DNA of 64,000 nt from Siphonodentalium dalli. Lineage: Eukaryota; Mollusca; Scaphopoda; Gadilida; Siphonodentaliidae. A model generated the notes under the pieces. The model did no database searches, had not been told where the DNA came from, and was given only the letters and a program-made list of their open reading frames with translations. Each line of letters opens with the position of its first letter. Position 1 is the first letter of the stretch. Shown here in pieces: positions 34,958-46,000 of this stretch. Where the stretch lies: the NCBI GenBank assembly GCA_032622095.1, contig CP136065.1, positions 20,576,134-20,640,133 on the forward strand, read 5' to 3'. Position numbers and translations under genes: made by a program.

Positions 34958-36240
34958 ACCTTACCAAAAACCCCAAGGGTGCATTTTTGTGATCTTTATT
35001 ATCTTGTTCCTTTCAGTCACAGAAAACGAACGACGGTAAACGCATATGGTTGAAAAGGTAAAATTGTACAGAGAATATAATTTCTTTGGCTCGAGTTTAC
35101 CATGTATTTAAAGCCCCGCATTATACAAAATAATACACGCATGTATCTCTGGTGATCACAATATGTCGATAAATGCACGCCTTACTTCTATACGGAATTT
35201 AAATGTCACATAATGACTAATATATGCCAAGTTAAAGAATTTTATAGACATCGGTTCCCGATTTTTGTCCAGTAGGACAATTAAGGTGCGTTCATTGTTA
35301 ATGTATTCCCGATATGGTGTGAATAGCGATTGTTTCTTTTCTGGACTAACATTAAAAGCATCAGTTGGGAAAACGCTAAATTGTTAGACAACATAATGCG
35401 GTTTTTATATCGATATTTCGTGTATTTGTCGGGCTAGTATATTGTTCATACTACCAAATTAACTATTCAGAATGTTTTATGTTCAAATGAGCCATGCCAA
35501 TTTATATAGTCTTACAAAGGCTGTATACGCCGCGGAAAGACTCTTTCAGGAATCTGTTACCAGAAGGAAGATGACGACCCTTCGTCAGATTGGAACGACA
35601 CAGAGCGTTTGTTTCCCGTATTACTTACAATGGGGCACACATAACTATCACATTTGATAAAATCTTCTACCCTTTTAGATCGATTTTTGAATGGCGAAAA
35701 ATTTAAATGCATCCATTAGACATTATCATTTACACTTTGAATGCATGCCGCGGTGTGTTTTGGAAGTTGGAACACGATAAGCAACCTGTGTTAGTGTCAA
35801 AACTGTTATATTTCTATTCGTCAATATATTGAATTTGTGTCGAATAAAAGAATCGTACGCTTTGCAAAGATACAGTAAAAACACTTAGAAAAATTGGTTC
35901 ACGACTGTTTTCTTACATGGACCATTAAAGAACGTTTATGGTTAGTAAATGTTAGTAAATTCCTAATGTGGTATAAACAAAACGTTCACCGCCACAATCT
36001 CGTGTTATCAACAAAGAAAGGAACGCATCAAACCTATACTATATACCGTGTGCTCTATTGTGTATCGACGCATTACTGACGTAAATTAGAATGTTCCCAT
36101 CACCGATTATTGCTTAGACTTCGAATACACAGAAATGTTATGGAACATGGACAGCGACTTGTATTAGTGAAAAGCAATGTGTGCTGGCATTCAAACTATA
36201 ATGTCTAGTCGTCCTACCCTATGTATTGAATTTGTAGCGA
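34958..36240. other. Non-coding stretch with an old duplication
   Basis: No exon seen. The segment TATTGAATTTGTGTCGAAT...GCTTTGCAAAGATAC near 35825 recurs in diverged form at about 36220, roughly 396 bp apart. Short plus-strand frames at 35472-35657 and 35894-36079 show no family features. Confidence 0.4.
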
Positions 36241-36916
36241 ATGCATGTGTTATATGCTTTGCAAAGATACCATAATGTTAGTGCGAGGGTTGGGGAAGAA
36301 TGGTGAGGGTAAGAAAACAAAACAACCAAGAATACATGCAAGGTTGAACTGTTTTTATTTTTTTTTTATTTTTCACCCATCACCACGGAGAGAAAGTTTT
36401 TGCCTGTCAGATCTCGGACACCAACCCCTCAAAAGAAACGTTTTTTCAAGGGGAAATGGGGACCCCCCCCCCCCCAAATATGTGAAAATTAGATGGGTTC
36501 CCAGATGAGCAAGATAAGTCAGGCAACTCTCACTGACAACTTGGACTGAGCTAGGGGCTTTTGCGATGCCTGTGAAATTTGATGTAAAAAATCGTATATG
36601 AGTTACAACACAAAAGAAATGAGCCAAATCGCCAGAGTCGTTATTTCGCTAAAATCGGATTGAGAATCCGAAGCCGATTACGGGGGCGGGGCTAATTCCC
36701 GATTCTAGGTCAGATTTTGAAATCCACGTGGTCTCCGAAACTATGTTTAATGTTCTCCCAGCGTCAAACATGGCTCATGTATTTGACACAAGTATCATTT
36801 GTATCTTATATTTATAAAGTTCATGTTTGTTGTGAAAGTCATGCTTTTCTTCTATGTGATTGTGTATATACATAATTTGCTGCCAATCCGACTTAATCGC
36901 ATCTTCTCTTTTTTTC

Positions 36917-37146
36917 AAGTTAAAGTGTATTTATTGATGAGGGCAAGCATATCTAAACGTGACAGCTCTAGGCCTCCTGAATCAAGTTCCGAAGATGTTG
37001 TGAAGAACACACGAAACTTGTCAGTTGAACAGGGACGTGACGACAGGGGTTGGTTGGGTGTCTCGACCCCCACCCCGAACTTTGGTACAATTTGCTTAGC
37101 TGTGCAGTCATTCATACGTGAGGAAAATCAGGACTATTTTGACTAA
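36917..37146 (+). CDS. Possible terminal exon or ORF remnant, unknown function
   Basis: On the plus strand a pyrimidine-rich CTTCTCTTTTTTTCAAG ends near 36918 and could be a splice acceptor. A frame follows with a charged, Ser-rich segment (SKRDSSRPPESSSEDVVKN), then GWLGVSTPTPNFG, and ends IREENQDYF-D with TAA at 37144. A poly(A)-like AATAAA lies near 37451. The composition resembles a cytoplasmic tail. There is no recognised domain and no upstream plus-strand partner, and the region lies within a transposon-like element. It may be chance. Confidence 0.25.
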
Positions 37147-37559
37147 CTGTTCCAAATAATGATACGTACAAGCCAGCAAACGCAACAAACAAACCCGATT
37201 TTAAATAAATACATATACAAATTTATGACTAACTCGGGAGAGGGGGTGTCTAGTGATCTGTATATATGTTCAACTTGTTTTGGTAGTCATGTTGCTTTGC
37301 CATTACTAGTTATTTATTTTTTCAGTGTAATAACATATGGGGGAGGGGGTACCCTTAAGTGAGTCAGCACTTTTCCCCCAATTCCTTTGTATGTATAAAC
37401 AAATGTATGTGTTATATATCATGTGTTATCTAAATTTGACATATATTTGAAATAAATATATCTAAACTAAACTTTGGTACATTCCAGCAGTCGGAAATTT
37501 CATGCATAACACAACATTAATTTGACACCATATATAGATTGGCATTGTTCTCATTGTTT

Positions 37560-37745
37560 GATTTTTTTCAACCAGTAAAAGTTGGTAATTTTCCAATCTT
37601 GGTGTTTGTCAGGTTGGATATTTCCAAGGGGAGCAAATGGAATTCTGCGAACCTGTGAGATTGATGTTTGGTTCAATGGGGGGGGGGGGGGAGTGGTGCA
37701 GTTGGCCTGAAATTTGAGGAAACATCTAACCACGTCCCTAGAACA
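37560..37745. repeat. Dispersed G/C-tract repeat, copy
   Basis: Carries GTTGGTAATTTTCCAA, GTCAGGTTGGATATTTCC, a poly-G run (37678-37691) and CTAACCACGTCCCTAG, as in the copies near 20.0 and 59.6 kb. Confidence 0.55.
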
Positions 37746-38473
37746 TATGTCTGTTGTCTATACATAGACTATTGTGCAAAACGACTGCATTTAACGAAAC
37801 AAAAGACATATCCATGCAGGTTCATATGAATTCGGTCAATGGTGACGTACATTGTATCCGCCGAATTCGAAATAGACATGCGTTCGGGCGGTATTTTATG
37901 GATGGAATTATGAAATGGACATATGAAAGTGACAATCATCAATGATTTAATTTTGCTTCGCCATCAACCGAAGTGCTCCCCCAGCGTTACTATTAATAGC
38001 GTTATTATTTGTCTAATTTCAGTAATATTCTCCCAGTTTACATTCAATAAAACAAATTTTTCTCCGCATTTAAAATTCTTTGGTATATATCGTTTATATT
38101 CTGCAATAATTTGTACACAAGATACGGGTTCTAATGTTTTATTGTGTTTTTAAACTCCGAGGTGGCGAAATCTCGGTTTGTTTACATTACGAACATTTGA
38201 GTCCGTAATCGGAATCCGAATCCAGAATCGGATTACCACGAAATTGAGATTACGGTCTGTTCGTTTACCGATTCTGCCCATTGCTGGTCTGTTCTTTTGC
38301 CGAACCAAGTCATACGGGGACCAATCTGTAATCTGAATCCAGATTCTGAATCAGGATTTTAGCGAAATAACGCCTCTGACCAAACATATTATGACGCAAA
38401 CAATATTGACGCGAGACCGTCAACGTATTGTCATTGAAATATACCATCCATCGGAGACCGAAAACAGCAAATA

Positions 38474-38927
38474 TGCAAGCTTGCAAATAGTGTGTCTGTC
38501 ATTTGCAGAATGAGGTCCCCAGAGGGTTAATTTAGTAATGCTATCCCACACAGCGGTCTAGCTTCACCGAATTCACCCTCTGGGAACCTCATTCTGCTTA
38601 GGCCTCATCTTCTGGGAAGTATCTATAGTATCAAATTAACATTGTTTTTAGTTACGTTTTCCCTTCGGGGAAGTTTCTATATCCCCTAATTTGCAGAAGA
38701 TAAAATGCATAATCGAGATGCCCAATGGGTGAACATCATCAACTTCAACTGGGGAACTTCAATCTGATCCTAGGTCTACCATAGCAGTTGAGGGCCTAAG
38801 CAGAATGAGGTTCCCAGAGGGTGAATTTGGTGATGCTAGCCCGCTGTGTGGGGTAGCGTCCATAAATTCACTCTATGGGGACCCCATTCTGCAAATGACA
38901 GACACGCTATTTGCAGGCTTGCAAATG
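38474..38927. mobile_element. 450-bp foldback element, ~140-bp arms
   Basis: GCAAGCTTGCAAATAGTGTGTCTGTCATTTGC at the left (read in parts) pairs with GCAAATGACAGACACGCTATTTGCAGGCTTGC at the right. Arms continue through AGAATGAGGTCCCCAGAGGG, ATGCTA and AGAATGAGG with AGGCCT ends. The centre (38620-38790) is single-copy. A fragment with CTAAACTGACCCTCTGTGGACC occurs at 53750. Confidence 0.85.
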
Positions 38928-38993
38928 TGAACAAGTGAAGCTGGTTAACAGCCCACTTAGTACAGCGGCCAAATGCCAAAAGTGGTCGGGTAC

Positions 38994-39410
38994 CCCTACC
39001 CACGGTAGAAACATGTTAAAACCAACTTTTTTAAAGGAGAAATATATACTGTAGACGAAAATGATAGTGAAAAATAACGGAATTGGTGGTGGCTATTCTC
39101 AAATCGACGATGAACGATACCCACCAGTGATTTTTCCCAGAAATTAACGATTTTGGTAAAGTGAGCCCTGCGGCTATGTCCTAAGTTATTAGCCCACATT
39201 GTTGGTGTTAAAATGACTACAGGCTTTCAGACCCCCAGTTACAACGACAACAATTATTTTATTGATAACAGTTAATTTTGCATGCATTAACATCGATGAG
39301 TACTAAAACCTTTGTTATAAACAATACGTGACCAACTATATAATTCATATGGCTCAGTAGTTATCTGGACATCACAAGTAGAAAGAATTTGACAGAAATT
39401 GTCAACGGTT
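38994..39410 (-). repeat. Mosaic repeat, inverted copy A
   Basis: 38994-39215 is the complement of 43448-43672 (CACGGTAGAAACATGTTAAAA ... GGACATAGCCGCAGGGC in complement). 39216-39400 is the complement of about 43020-43185 (GTAACTGGGGGTCTGAAAGC, ATCAATAAAATAATTGTTGT). The two parts are adjacent here but separated by about 270 bp in the 43-kb locus. Confidence 0.85.
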
Positions 39411-39719
39411 TTCAAGATATTGGAATTAGGTACCGCTCCCCCGGACGCGATTTGGTAGAAAAACCACATATTTATGATAACAAGACAGACCTTTCTAAAT
39501 TATTCTGATGAGCATCTAATCATTATTCGTGTGATGAAAACCTGATCCGTAGACACCGCGAGCCTGGTTTTAGATGACCTCAGGTTTCCAATTAAACCCC
39601 CCAGTTACAACAACAACAACAACACAATATCTTATTTATGACATGTAATTTTATATTAACACATATCGACTTTGAGCAACTGAAGTATTTTTTCTAAACG
39701 ACACATAATATAGACTAAA

Positions 39720-41750
39720 ATAATCATACAGAACAAAATCATTGTTGCCCCCCCCCCCACCCACCCTATTAGACGTCCTGAACACACCACGAACTGAACA
39801 AAATATGATCTCAGTATTAAGAAGCATGTAATTATAAAGGACAATTACATAAGGAAATATACAATGTTTATGGATGGGGTTGTTCCCGAAACACTGTTGC
39901 ACTTTGCTTGGCAAATATGAAGGGCGAATTTGATATATTTTTCAAGAACACTCTACCCAATTTAAAGACTTCAACGCAATACGAAATTAAGCTATATGAT
40001 CTCTAATTCTCTATATTAACCGAGAGTGTGGCGGGAATGTAGTTCTATCAGAGAATACATAATTTGAATGGATGGGTTGTGCATGTGTCGCTTTACACAA
40101 AGTGGCTGATAAATAAGAAAGGCGAATTTGCTGTTTTAGCCCCCCCCCCCTACACAATTGAAGTGTTAAAGTTGAACAACTCACGAACTGAAATGATTGC
40201 TGTAAATATTAACTGAGGATGTGGGCAAAAATAGTAATATCGGGGCGCATACATGGTGTTGACGGATGGGTTGGTTGGATCCCGATAGCCTTTAGCACTT
40301 TACGAAAATCGGATGGCAAACTCCAAAGGCGAATATTTTTGTGGGACCCCTCTTGAACACACCATGCGCCGAATATTCATGCTTTTATTATTAAATTACA
40401 CTGTGAACGAAAGGTAGTCTATCAGGTTATACATAGTATATGGGTAGTTTGGTTCCCAAAACCCTAGGTACTTTACAAAAGGCGGCTGGCAAAAACCAAA
40501 GCTGAATATTTTCTTTGAGCACCCTACCCCATTTAAAGTCTTAAACACACTAATGGATGGACATGTTCTCAATATTAACTGGGGTGTGGACAAATGGTAT
40601 GTAATTCAGGAAATATACCTCTTCATTGCACGATGGGTGGGTTGGCTGGCTTCCCAATTTCTGGGGCACTTTACAAAAAGTGGCTAGCAAAGAGAAGGCG
40701 AAATCTCACTGTTTTTGGGTACCCATAACCCTTCTAAACTCTTTAGCACACACTGAACCGAATCTAGATGCTCTCATGTATTATTTACAATTTGTATGGG
40801 TGGTTTTGTTCTCGAAATCCTGGAACACTTTACAAAAGGAGGCTGGCAAATACTTTACAACAAATGGTCAGCAAATGAAAGGGCTAAATTTTACTCTCAG
40901 GGGACTCCATCCCTATCTGAAGTCTTGAACACAACACTAGCTCAAGGCATAAGCTATCCATATTACCCGAGATTGTGGCCGAGTGGTAATGGTCTCGCGA
41001 GCCCGCCGTTCGCGAGAACACCGTGGCACCTTACACAAAGCAGATGGCAAACGATGAAGGCGAATTTTAAGGGACCCCTACCCCATGTAAACCATTGAAC
41101 CTACCACGAACTGAATGGATGTGCCCTCATGGTCAAACGACGATATGGACAAATGGCTATTCTATTAAGAAATACACAATTGCTATAGATGGGTTAATAC
41201 CCGAAAGTCAGGGACACTTTACAAAAAGCGACTGAAAAATAAATAATGCGATTTTTCAATGTTTGTATTACCCCCTTCCCAATTTGAAGACTAGAACACA
41301 CCACGGATTGGAACGATATCATCATTGACTGCGTGTATGGACAATGGCGAGTTAATTGTACAAGGACGTAAACAATGTAAATAGATGGATTTGGGTTCTG
41401 AAATATTGAGCACTTAACGAAAAGTGACTGGAAAATAAGGCAAAATTTTGAGGACCCCTACTTTATTTGAAGTCTTGGAAGACACCACATGGTGAAATGA
41501 TATGACCCCAATATTAATTGAGGGCTTGACCAAAGGTTAGTTTTTATCAGAATATACATATGTGTTGGTTCCCGAAAGTCTGCATCATGTGGCACTCCAC
41601 GACAAGCGGCTGGCAAATGTTCACGGTTGTATGTACCCTACCCTATTTGAGGTCTTGAACACATCATGTACTGAAGGGATTATGAATTCAATATCAACAT
41701 ATATTGTGGCCGAAACTGTGCGATATATAAGTATGTGGTAGTTCTATCCA
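39720..41750. repeat. Decayed satellite, ~190-bp unit, about 10 copies
   Basis: Strongly diverged tandem units share, in order, a GAACACACCACGAACTGAA-like start, ATATTAACTG-GG-TGTGG-CAAATGG, ATGGGTTGGTT-CCCGAAA, and GCACTTTACAAAAAGTGGCTGGCAAA-like strings. The CACTTTACAAAA anchor falls near 39899, 40091, 40297, 40469, 40667, 40826, 41027, 41214, 41411 and 41593, mean spacing about 188 bp. Frames here are fortuitous. Confidence 0.8.
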
Positions 41751-42424
41751 GAGGTAAACAATTTATCTCGGAGGGAGATTGTATGGGGAAAATTAGGATG
41801 TAATCCAGTTGGAACTGATTGGTTACAATGGTTACACATAGTTTGGTTGGAGCTGATTGGACGCAATGCTACACAGACAATGTTGTTTTCGTCATTGATA
41901 CGCCCGTCGCCGTGAGATTGCAGACGATCTGGAGGTGGTAAATTTCGCGCTCAGCAGGGTTTCAATGCTTTTCACGAAGTTTTAACAAATGGCAGCATTA
42001 TGGAAATCGCTTTGTTTTCGAGATAAATGTCTGAACCCCGTCAACTATTTTAATATTTTCGCGCTGACTGAGTTGCTGTACATAAAAAGAGTATTTCTGA
42101 TAAAATTACATTCAGTATGGCGCATAGAAGTTCAGTCTAAGGACCACTGTATTCCAAAAAGTAATGATATGCTTTGTCTATTTGCCACAATGACAGAGAG
42201 GGGACGTTTTAATGTGATTACTCAATTGGCCATAGTTCAAACTACTGCATTTCAATCTTAAACGCGAATGGAGTACTTGTGCATCTAAACGTCGGACAAG
42301 CTGGGTTCTCCAGCTGTCCAATTATTGTAATCTCTGTATACCATTATTGGTGTTTGAGAATAAACAATTGATTGGGTGATTGATATGCGACACTTATTGT
42401 ATGTAATAGCAAATAAAATGCGTT
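41751..42424. other. Single-copy non-coding stretch
   Basis: No exon, repeat boundary or RNA gene recognised. The plus-strand frame 41989-42261 has no family features. Confidence 0.4.
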
Positions 42425-43672
42425 GTTGTTGTAATTTGGGGTCTGGAAGCCTGAACACGTCTTTAATCACTTAAGCAATGTCCCCGGGCTCAATTTTCAG
42501 CAAAAGAATTATGTTGGGTCCCAGTATGATCAATTGGGAAATTTGGTAAAGTTCTGAACAAAAATATGTAATTTTTCGACCAAAAACGTGTTTGGTGGAG
42601 GTGTAGCTAAAATCCATTATTTGGCAAATTGTTCTAAATTTCTGTTAACTTCTTTCTGCATATGCTTGGCAGATAACTGCATCACCATAAGAATTAAATA
42701 TTTGGGCATTATAACAATATCCATTTGAATGATAATGTTCGAAAAATAATATTTTTGTGAAAAAGTGCGATTTTTCAGCAAAAAATATATATTTTGGCTC
42801 CAAATGGCAGGAAAATCTAATTTTTTTCATATCAGGAAGAAGTATGGTATGATGCAGTAATTTTAACCCCAACAATATGGGCAAATAGGCTAGGACATAG
42901 CCACAGGGCTCGCTTTACCAAAATCGTTAATTTCTGGAAAAAGTCACTGGAGGGTGTCGCTCACCGTCGATTTGACAATAGCCACCACCTATTCCGTTAT
43001 TTTTCAATTTGTGTCAAATTATTTCTACTTGTGTTGTCCAGATAACTACTGAGCCATATGTTATATAGTTGGTCACGTTGTTTATAACAAAGGTTTTAGT
43101 ACTTAACATCGATGTTAATGCATGCAAAATTAACTGTTATCAATAAAATAATTGTTGTTGTTGTAACTGGGGGTCTGAAAGCCTGAACACATCTGTAATC
43201 GATTAAACGGCATCTCTGGACAACACTTTCAGTACAAGATTCATATGCTTGTTTGATAACTACTACACCGTATGACCTAAATATTTCAATATTATTGCAA
43301 TTAACGTTTGAATGATAATGTTCGAAAAATATAATGTTTTTGAAAAAGAGTGATTTTTCAACAAAAAATTAATGTTTCGGCTCCAGATGGCACGAAAATC
43401 CAAATTAATCAACACTTCTTGCATATCAGGTACACATATGGTATGCTGTAGTCATTTTAACACCAACAATGTGGGCAAATAACTTAGGACATAGCCGCAG
43501 GGCTCACTTTACCAAAATCGTTAATTTTTGGGAAAAGTCACTGGTGGGTATCGTTCATCGTCAATTTGAGAATAGCCACCACCAATTCCGTTATTTTTCA
43601 CTATCATTTTCGTAAAGAGTATATATTTCTCCTTTAAAAAAAGTTAGTTTTAACTTGTTTTACCGTGGGTAG
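42425..43672 (+). repeat. Tandem duplication, two diverged copies (mosaic repeat B and C)
   Basis: GTTGTTGTAATTTGGGGTCTGGAAGCCTGAACAC starts near 42424 and, as GTTGTTGTAACTGGGGGTCTGAAAGCCTGAACAC, near 43154. Both are followed in order by AATGATAATGTTCGAAAAAT, GGCTCCAAATGGCA/GGCTCCAGATGGCA, and the GGACATAGCC-CAGGGCTC segment (42893 and 43486). The inverted relative is at 38994-39410. Confidence 0.8.
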
Positions 43673-43859
43673 GGGTATCTTGAAAACTAGAGCTCTTTTT
43701 CGATTTGGCCGCTGCACTAACTGGATTCCGTCTCGTCATCGGTGGAGTTCTGTCCATTACAAATCAGCAGCCCGAGAAACGAGCCCCATCGAAATCAGTT
43801 CAAATACAGAACAATTTTACCGACATCTCGGCAAACAGAACCGACGTACACTGTTAGAA

Positions 43860-44085
43860 AAATGCCCGTCGTTTTAACGGTGTCATATCGCGCAACATCG
43901 CTGCAAACCTTGGACCGTTAAACAACTGTCAGGCTGTAGTATGTTCCACGGTACAAAATAGTTTTAGTAACTGGCAGACTGTAACCAGCAACAGTCAGAC
44001 CGTTGTATTTTTTACGGTTCAACACCGTTTAATTAATATCAAGACCGTAACTAATAACGGTCAGACGACTCAGACGAATGGTACC
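43860..44085. promoter_or_regulatory. Cluster of AACGGT/ACCGTT motifs
   Basis: More than eight ACCGT or ACGGT strings on both strands within 225 bp (for example AACGGTGTC, GGACCGTTAAAC, CACGGTACA, AGACCGTTG, TACGGTTC, ACACCGTTT, AGACCGTAAC, AACGGTCAG). They resemble the vertebrate Myb recognition core YAACKG. The motifs are seen; binding is inferred. It could instead be a degenerate minisatellite. Confidence 0.4.
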
Positions 44086-44955
44086 ACCAATTGTTTGCTC
44101 TTAATTTGCTAATTTACCGTAGAATTAGCCCGTGGTGACAATATGATTTCCCGATAGGCATTACGATTCATATTTTTTTAGAATGGTCGAAATTAGTATT
44201 CATAACTGAAAAATACATCTTATCTTATTAGTTCTTCTATTACGATAATAGTTTTGATGAAATTTAAATCCTTAATGCATAATGTGACAGATACTTTTTA
44301 TGAAACTTTGTAATTTGAAGAGGATCAAACTTGTTATCTGCCTCGTGGAATTTAATCCAGCAAAAAGGTTGTGTGATGTGTTCACCTTTCACTAACTATA
44401 CTGTATAAATATGGCTGTAAATAAAAAACGATAATACAACATGTTGCAGGAAAGCCCATCCTTCAGTTACGAAGACGAACACATATCACATATCATTATG
44501 CAAATTTACATATACGCACCCGTTCCCTAATTAAAATCAACATATTTCGACAATTTTAGGGGACGTCCACGAATTCGGGGACCTCCGCAAATAGACGTCC
44601 GCAAAAAGCGACCTACTGCGAATTGTCACAACCGGGAAAAACCCATTATCTATTTATAAAATGCCCAGCGAACCACAGCTTTCTAAAATATGTACCACAG
44701 TATACACCCGAGGGGCGTTAATAAACTCATTATACGTAATCACCCCTGATAAAATGGTCCTACTAATTGTGGTGGTGGATCTTTCTGAATTGCACTGATT
44801 TTGTAGGGCAAACTGATGCTGTTACGAAAAAGCACCGTTATTTTTCTAAAGTTTTCATTTTCGCGGTGTTTGGCTATATTCCGTGCGATATTGATAAAAA
44901 GAAGGTGTTTGTTCGAAACAGGTAAGATTGATTGATACGGGGTTTAACGGGGAAA
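44086..44955. other. Non-coding stretch
   Basis: AT-rich sequence without recognised exon or element. A short run of GGGGACGTCC/GGGGACCTCC-like strings lies at 44570-44600. Confidence 0.4.
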
Positions 44956-44956
44956 T

Positions 44957-45206
44957 ATGCCCTAAATCCGGACATTTATGGGACCATCGTCTTTTAACTC
45001 AACAGAATATATGCAGCACATGGAGTCATAAATTCATTTTCATTATAATGACCATGTTGTTGGCATCGTTCATATGGCACATAGGGCACATGAGTGTATT
45101 TTGCACTCACACGTGGCTCAAATTCATTCATTTGTTGCATATATTCTGTTGAGTATAAAAGGAGATGGTTCCAAAAATGGCCGGATTTAGTTTACAGTGT
45201 CGCTTT
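44957..45206. mobile_element. Foldback MITE family F, copy 1
   Basis: AAATCCGGACATTTATGGGA and ACAGAATATATGC at the left pair with the complement of TTGCATATATTCTGTTGAGT and AATGGCCGGATTT at the right. The centre CATAAATTCATTTTCATTAT and ATGAGTGTATTTTGCAC is shared with the copy at 51418-51747. Confidence 0.8.
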
Positions 45207-45262
45207 AATGTCGCTTTCAGCCAACAGATAAGTACATAATAATTAAAAAAATATGCTGCGCT

Positions 45263-45578
45263 GGAACCTTATAAAGTCGAAACTATTGCGTGGGGAATAT
45301 ATTTCTTAGCTGTTATCTGTTTCTTAATTATGTACTTCACAGTAGGTAAATGTCCCAAATCAAAATTTCATGATTTTCTATGACTTTTGTGAGCCGATAT
45401 CACAATAAACGTCAAATTCCATATTTTTAAGCGATGCAACGCAAAATCGCTCACAAATTCACTCAAATTTTTAAATTTCGAGTTAGGATCTGCACCCACA
45501 GTGAGGTACATTATTAAGGAACAGATAATAACTAAGAAATATATTCCCCGCGTTATTTTTTCGACTTTATAAGGTTCC
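45263..45578. mobile_element. Foldback MITE, ~75-bp arms
   Basis: GGAACCTTATAAAGTCGAAA at the left matches the complement of the right end. Arms continue through GGGGAATATATTTCTTAG and TTATCTGTT-CTTAAT-ATGTAC. The centre is single-copy. No obvious flanking duplication. Confidence 0.82.
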
Positions 45579-45607
45579 CTGTCAAAACTTTAAAAAGTTC
45601 CAAGGTG

Positions 45608-45775
45608 CTGTACAGGTGGAATATGATCTTTACGGGCGTTAGCCATAATAGTAGAGATTCATGGTATGATCTAATACAAGGGCAAGTTGTAGTTCAAGGT
45701 TGTGTACTGGTGGAATATGACCTTTACTGGCATTAGCCAGAGTAGAGATTCGTGGCATGGTCTAGTCCGCCAATC
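45608..45775. repeat. Tandem pair, ~87 bp
   Basis: GTGGAATATGATCTTTACGG...GTTAGCCATAATAGTAGAGATTC (read in parts) near 45617 recurs as GTGGAATATGACCTTTACTGG near 45710, with the shared end TGG-ATG-TCTA. Confidence 0.75.
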
Positions 45776-45948
45776 ATGACCGACCCTTCTCCACTTGTAT
45801 TATCTTTTCGGCCAAATTACTGTCTTCTACTTACATTTCCTGAATACCCATCCAGATGAATAACGTACCATTCCAATATTTTATGACTGAGTGGGATAAT
45901 CTATTTCGTAAATAAAGGGTTAATCGGGCTATGTTATTGTAATCTTAC

Positions 45949-46000
45949 CTTGTATGCAATAAACGGCGATGACCAGGAACAGAAATTCGAAAGGTCTCAT
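45949..46000 (-). CDS. Signal-peptide exon, possible first exon of the lectin gene
   Basis: On the minus strand an ATG at 46000 opens MRPFEFLFLVIAVYCIQ followed by one base of a split codon and a consensus donor GTAAGAT. This is a typical first coding exon: a short basic N-terminus, a hydrophobic core (FLFLVIAVYCI) and exit after 52 coding bases in phase 1. The lectin exon at 14806 has a phase 1 acceptor, so direct splicing would give a glycine at the junction and a secreted protein beginning just before the lectin fold. The implied intron is about 31 kb and includes the 8-kb satellite. Intervening exons, or a different gene, are possible. No TATA box was confirmed, though ATATAGATA lies about 20 bp upstream. 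Confidence 0.55.

Larger units (their letters stand above)
36633..38378. mobile_element. 1.75-kb element with CAGAG ends
   Basis: CAGAGTCGTTATTTCGCTAA at the left matches the complement of the right end (CAGAGGCGTTATTTCGCTAA); the 24-bp match has one mismatch. Subterminal copies of AATCCGA/TCGGATT motifs lie at both ends. CAGAG/CAGGG ends are typical of hAT, but no clean 8-bp duplication flanks the element (CAAATCGC vs ACCAAACA), so the assignment is tentative. It includes the possible exon at 36917-37146 and a poly-G dispersed repeat. Confidence 0.6.

Noticed and set aside
44928-45152. 74-codon plus-strand frame
   Set aside because: It lies over a foldback MITE with a second copy at 51.4 kb where the frame is not kept.
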